From assembly GCA_021732945.1 (NCBI GenBank), contig JAKFWB010000406.1, positions 1 to 6,156 of the forward strand: a DNA stretch of 6,156 bases. Reading direction: 5' to 3'. The notes below the pieces were generated by a model. It was not told the DNA's origin. It worked only from the letters and a program-made list of their open reading frames with translations, and did no database searches. The first letter of the stretch is position 1. The number at the start of each line of letters is the position of its first letter. Position numbers and translations under genes: made by a program. Source of the stretch: Porphyrobacter sp. Its GTDB lineage: Bacteria; Pseudomonadota; Alphaproteobacteria; Sphingomonadales; Sphingomonadaceae. Shown here in pieces: positions 5,015-6,156 of this stretch.

Positions 5015-6156
5015 TCAAAACGGCTGCGTTTGGTTTGGTACTGAAGGACTGGGGACCGGTGCGCCGACGCAGGCATCCGCGTGCGGCAGAAACTCGATAT
5101 CCCCAGTGACAACGTCGTAAATTGCGCCGATGATTGCGACTCGTCCATCCTGGTGAAGGCTGTTGAGCATTTGACTTTGCCCTAGCACCATCTCCGTCAC
5201 GCGGGCGACATTGCCGCGTGCCACGGCATTCACGAAAGTCTCCTTTTCAGCCGCCGACATTTCATCCAAGCGTTGGCAAGTGAGGGGATCAATTGACTGC
5301 TGAATGACACGAACGATTGGCTCGAGATGCTGGCAACCGGTCGCCTGGGCCACGGATTGCGCTGAGCAGGCCAAGTCGACGGCCGCACCCACTGCACCGC
5401 ACTTCGTGTGCCCCATGACAAGGATCAACTTTGCCCCGGCCACGGCGCACGCATACTCCATGCTGCCCAAGACTTCGCGGCTGATGACGTTCCCCGCGAT
5501 GCGGATGCTGAAGATGTCGCCCAACCCCAAATCAAAGATCAATTCGGCGGGCGCGCGAGAGTCGATGCAACTGAGCACCACGGCCAGCGGATGCTGCCCG
5601 GTGGACGTGGCACGGACCTGGCGGCCGAGATCGCGCGTCAGACGCTGGCCTGTGCGAAACCGCTCGTGGCCGTCCTTGAGGATTTGCAGCACCTGCTGGG
5701 AAGTCAGCTGGCTTTGAAGGTCCCGTGTGGAATAGTCCACGTATTGCGTTCGGTCACGGAGCTCGTACTTGCTGCGGAACCCGACCAGGCTGACCTTGAC
5801 GCCGCGCGCAGGGGCAGTCTTCTCGTCATAGTCTCGCAGTAGGTCCAGCACATCCGGGTCGATGTAGTCGGTGCTCTGTGCGTTAAGCAGCACTTGTCCG
5901 CCACGCGGGACCGCATCCAGGACTTTCCAAAGAGCGGCTCGATTCAGAAAGCTGACCTGATTGGCCAGTTCAATGTGCAAAACGTCGCCCCCCAGGTGCT
6001 TCTCCACAAACCGGCGGATCGGGCGGCGAAGGTTGCTTCTCAGAATAAAGCTGAGACTCACCACCAGCCCGATCAAAACTCCTACCAGCAGGTCGGTCAG
6101 GACGATGGCAGCCACCGTCACTGTGAACGGCACGAACTGGTATCGCCCCTCGTTCC
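5015..6156 (-). CDS. SulP-family anion transporter fused to STAS and beta-carbonic anhydrase domains (N-terminus beyond window edge)
   Basis: The frame is open to the right edge and ends with TGA at 5015-5017. Residue numbers here count from the valine codon at 6133. The last SulP transmembrane segment is at about 3-31 (VLTDLLVGVLIGLVVSLSFI). A STAS domain spans about 50-130, with the QSTDYIDPDVL motif at 86-96. The beta-carbonic anhydrase spans about 145-345. Its zinc site is intact: Cys189 and Asp191 in SCIDSR, then His242 and Cys245 in GHTKCGAV. The fusion of SulP transporter and carbonic anhydrase is a known architecture. The enzyme interconverts CO2 and bicarbonate next to the membrane pore, which fits bicarbonate uptake or pH control, although the substrate is not proven by sequence. 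The tail after about 350 is Pro/Ser-rich. The mgtC-like gene follows after 29 bp, so both are likely transcribed together. The missing part should hold roughly ten further TM helices. Confidence 0.92.
   Translation of the reverse strand, partial: NEGRYQFVPFTVTVAAIVLTDLLVGVLIGLVVSLSFILRSNLRRPIRRFVEKHLGGDVLHIELANQVSFLNRAALWKVLDAVPRGGQVLLNAQSTDYIDPDVLDLLRDYDEKTAPARGVKVSLVGFRSKYELRDRTQYVDYSTRDLQSQLTSQQVLQILKDGHERFRTGQRLTRDLGRQVRATSTGQHPLAVVLSCIDSRAPAELIFDLGLGDIFSIRIAGNVISREVLGSMEYACAVAGAKLILVMGHTKCGAVGAAVDLACSAQSVAQATGCQHLEPIVRVIQQSIDPLTCQRLDEMSAAEKETFVNAVARGNVARVTEMVLGQSQMLNSLHQDGRVAIIGAIYDVVTGDIEFLPHADACVGAPVPSPSVPNQTQPF

Noticed and set aside
4498..5148. 216-residue minus-strand ORF across the mgtC-like region
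   Set aside because: Its Arg/Gly/Ser-rich product is an out-of-frame reading. The neighbouring frame gives the MgtC signature (WERE...GIRTF, GIGFLGAG) on both sides of the TAA and has a proper ribosome binding site.
5304..5842. Plus-strand ORFs of 137 and 144 residues opposite the carbonic anhydrase
   Set aside because: The minus strand encodes an intact carbonic anhydrase with all zinc ligands; these are antisense shadows.
1..6156. CRISPR array, tRNA, rRNA or insertion sequence
   Set aside because: No regularly spaced repeats, no cloverleaf with a T-loop, no rRNA-like stretch and no transposase frame were found by eye.

Overview
The window is GC-rich bacterial DNA with two parts. Positions 1-1256 (plus strand) hold the C-terminal end of a very large helicase/methyltransferase-like protein of the kind carried by plasmids and integrative elements. 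From 1657 to the right edge every recognisable gene lies on the minus strand and looks like accessory chromosomal or genomic-island content: signalling, a small secreted Cys-rich protein, an MgtC-like membrane protein and an anion transporter/carbonic anhydrase. The roughly 400 bp between the two convergent blocks hold no convincing gene, only a strong GC hairpin. A planctomycete or a similar large-genome environmental bacterium is my best guess, mainly because a CsrA-type domain sits in an unusual fusion. That is an inference, not something the sequence proves.

Read in the direction of minus-strand transcription (right to left), the layout is as follows. (1) The C-terminus of a SulP anion transporter is fused to STAS and beta-carbonic anhydrase domains; its start is beyond the right edge. 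(2) 29 bp further on is an MgtC/SapB-family membrane protein gene, broken by an in-frame TAA after codon 43. (3) A 125-residue Cys-rich secreted protein has its own sigma70-like promoter very close to its ATG. (4) A 193-residue protein joins an N-terminal CsrA domain to a C-terminal response-regulator receiver domain. (5) 49 bp downstream is a membrane sensor (two TM segments, HAMP) whose reading frame runs into a SpoIIE/RsbU-type PP2C phosphatase, but an in-frame TAG in the HAMP domain splits it into two ORFs.

The most notable item is the CsrA-receiver fusion, apparently co-transcribed with the membrane phosphatase. This suggests a signalling module that joins post-transcriptional (RNA-binding) output to a two-component receiver and a phosphatase. 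Both halves of the fusion carry substitutions at positions that matter in the reference families. The second notable point is that two genes on the same strand are each cut by one in-frame stop with no frameshift, one TAG and one TAA. This suggests recent gene decay, or sequence error, rather than stop-codon recoding.
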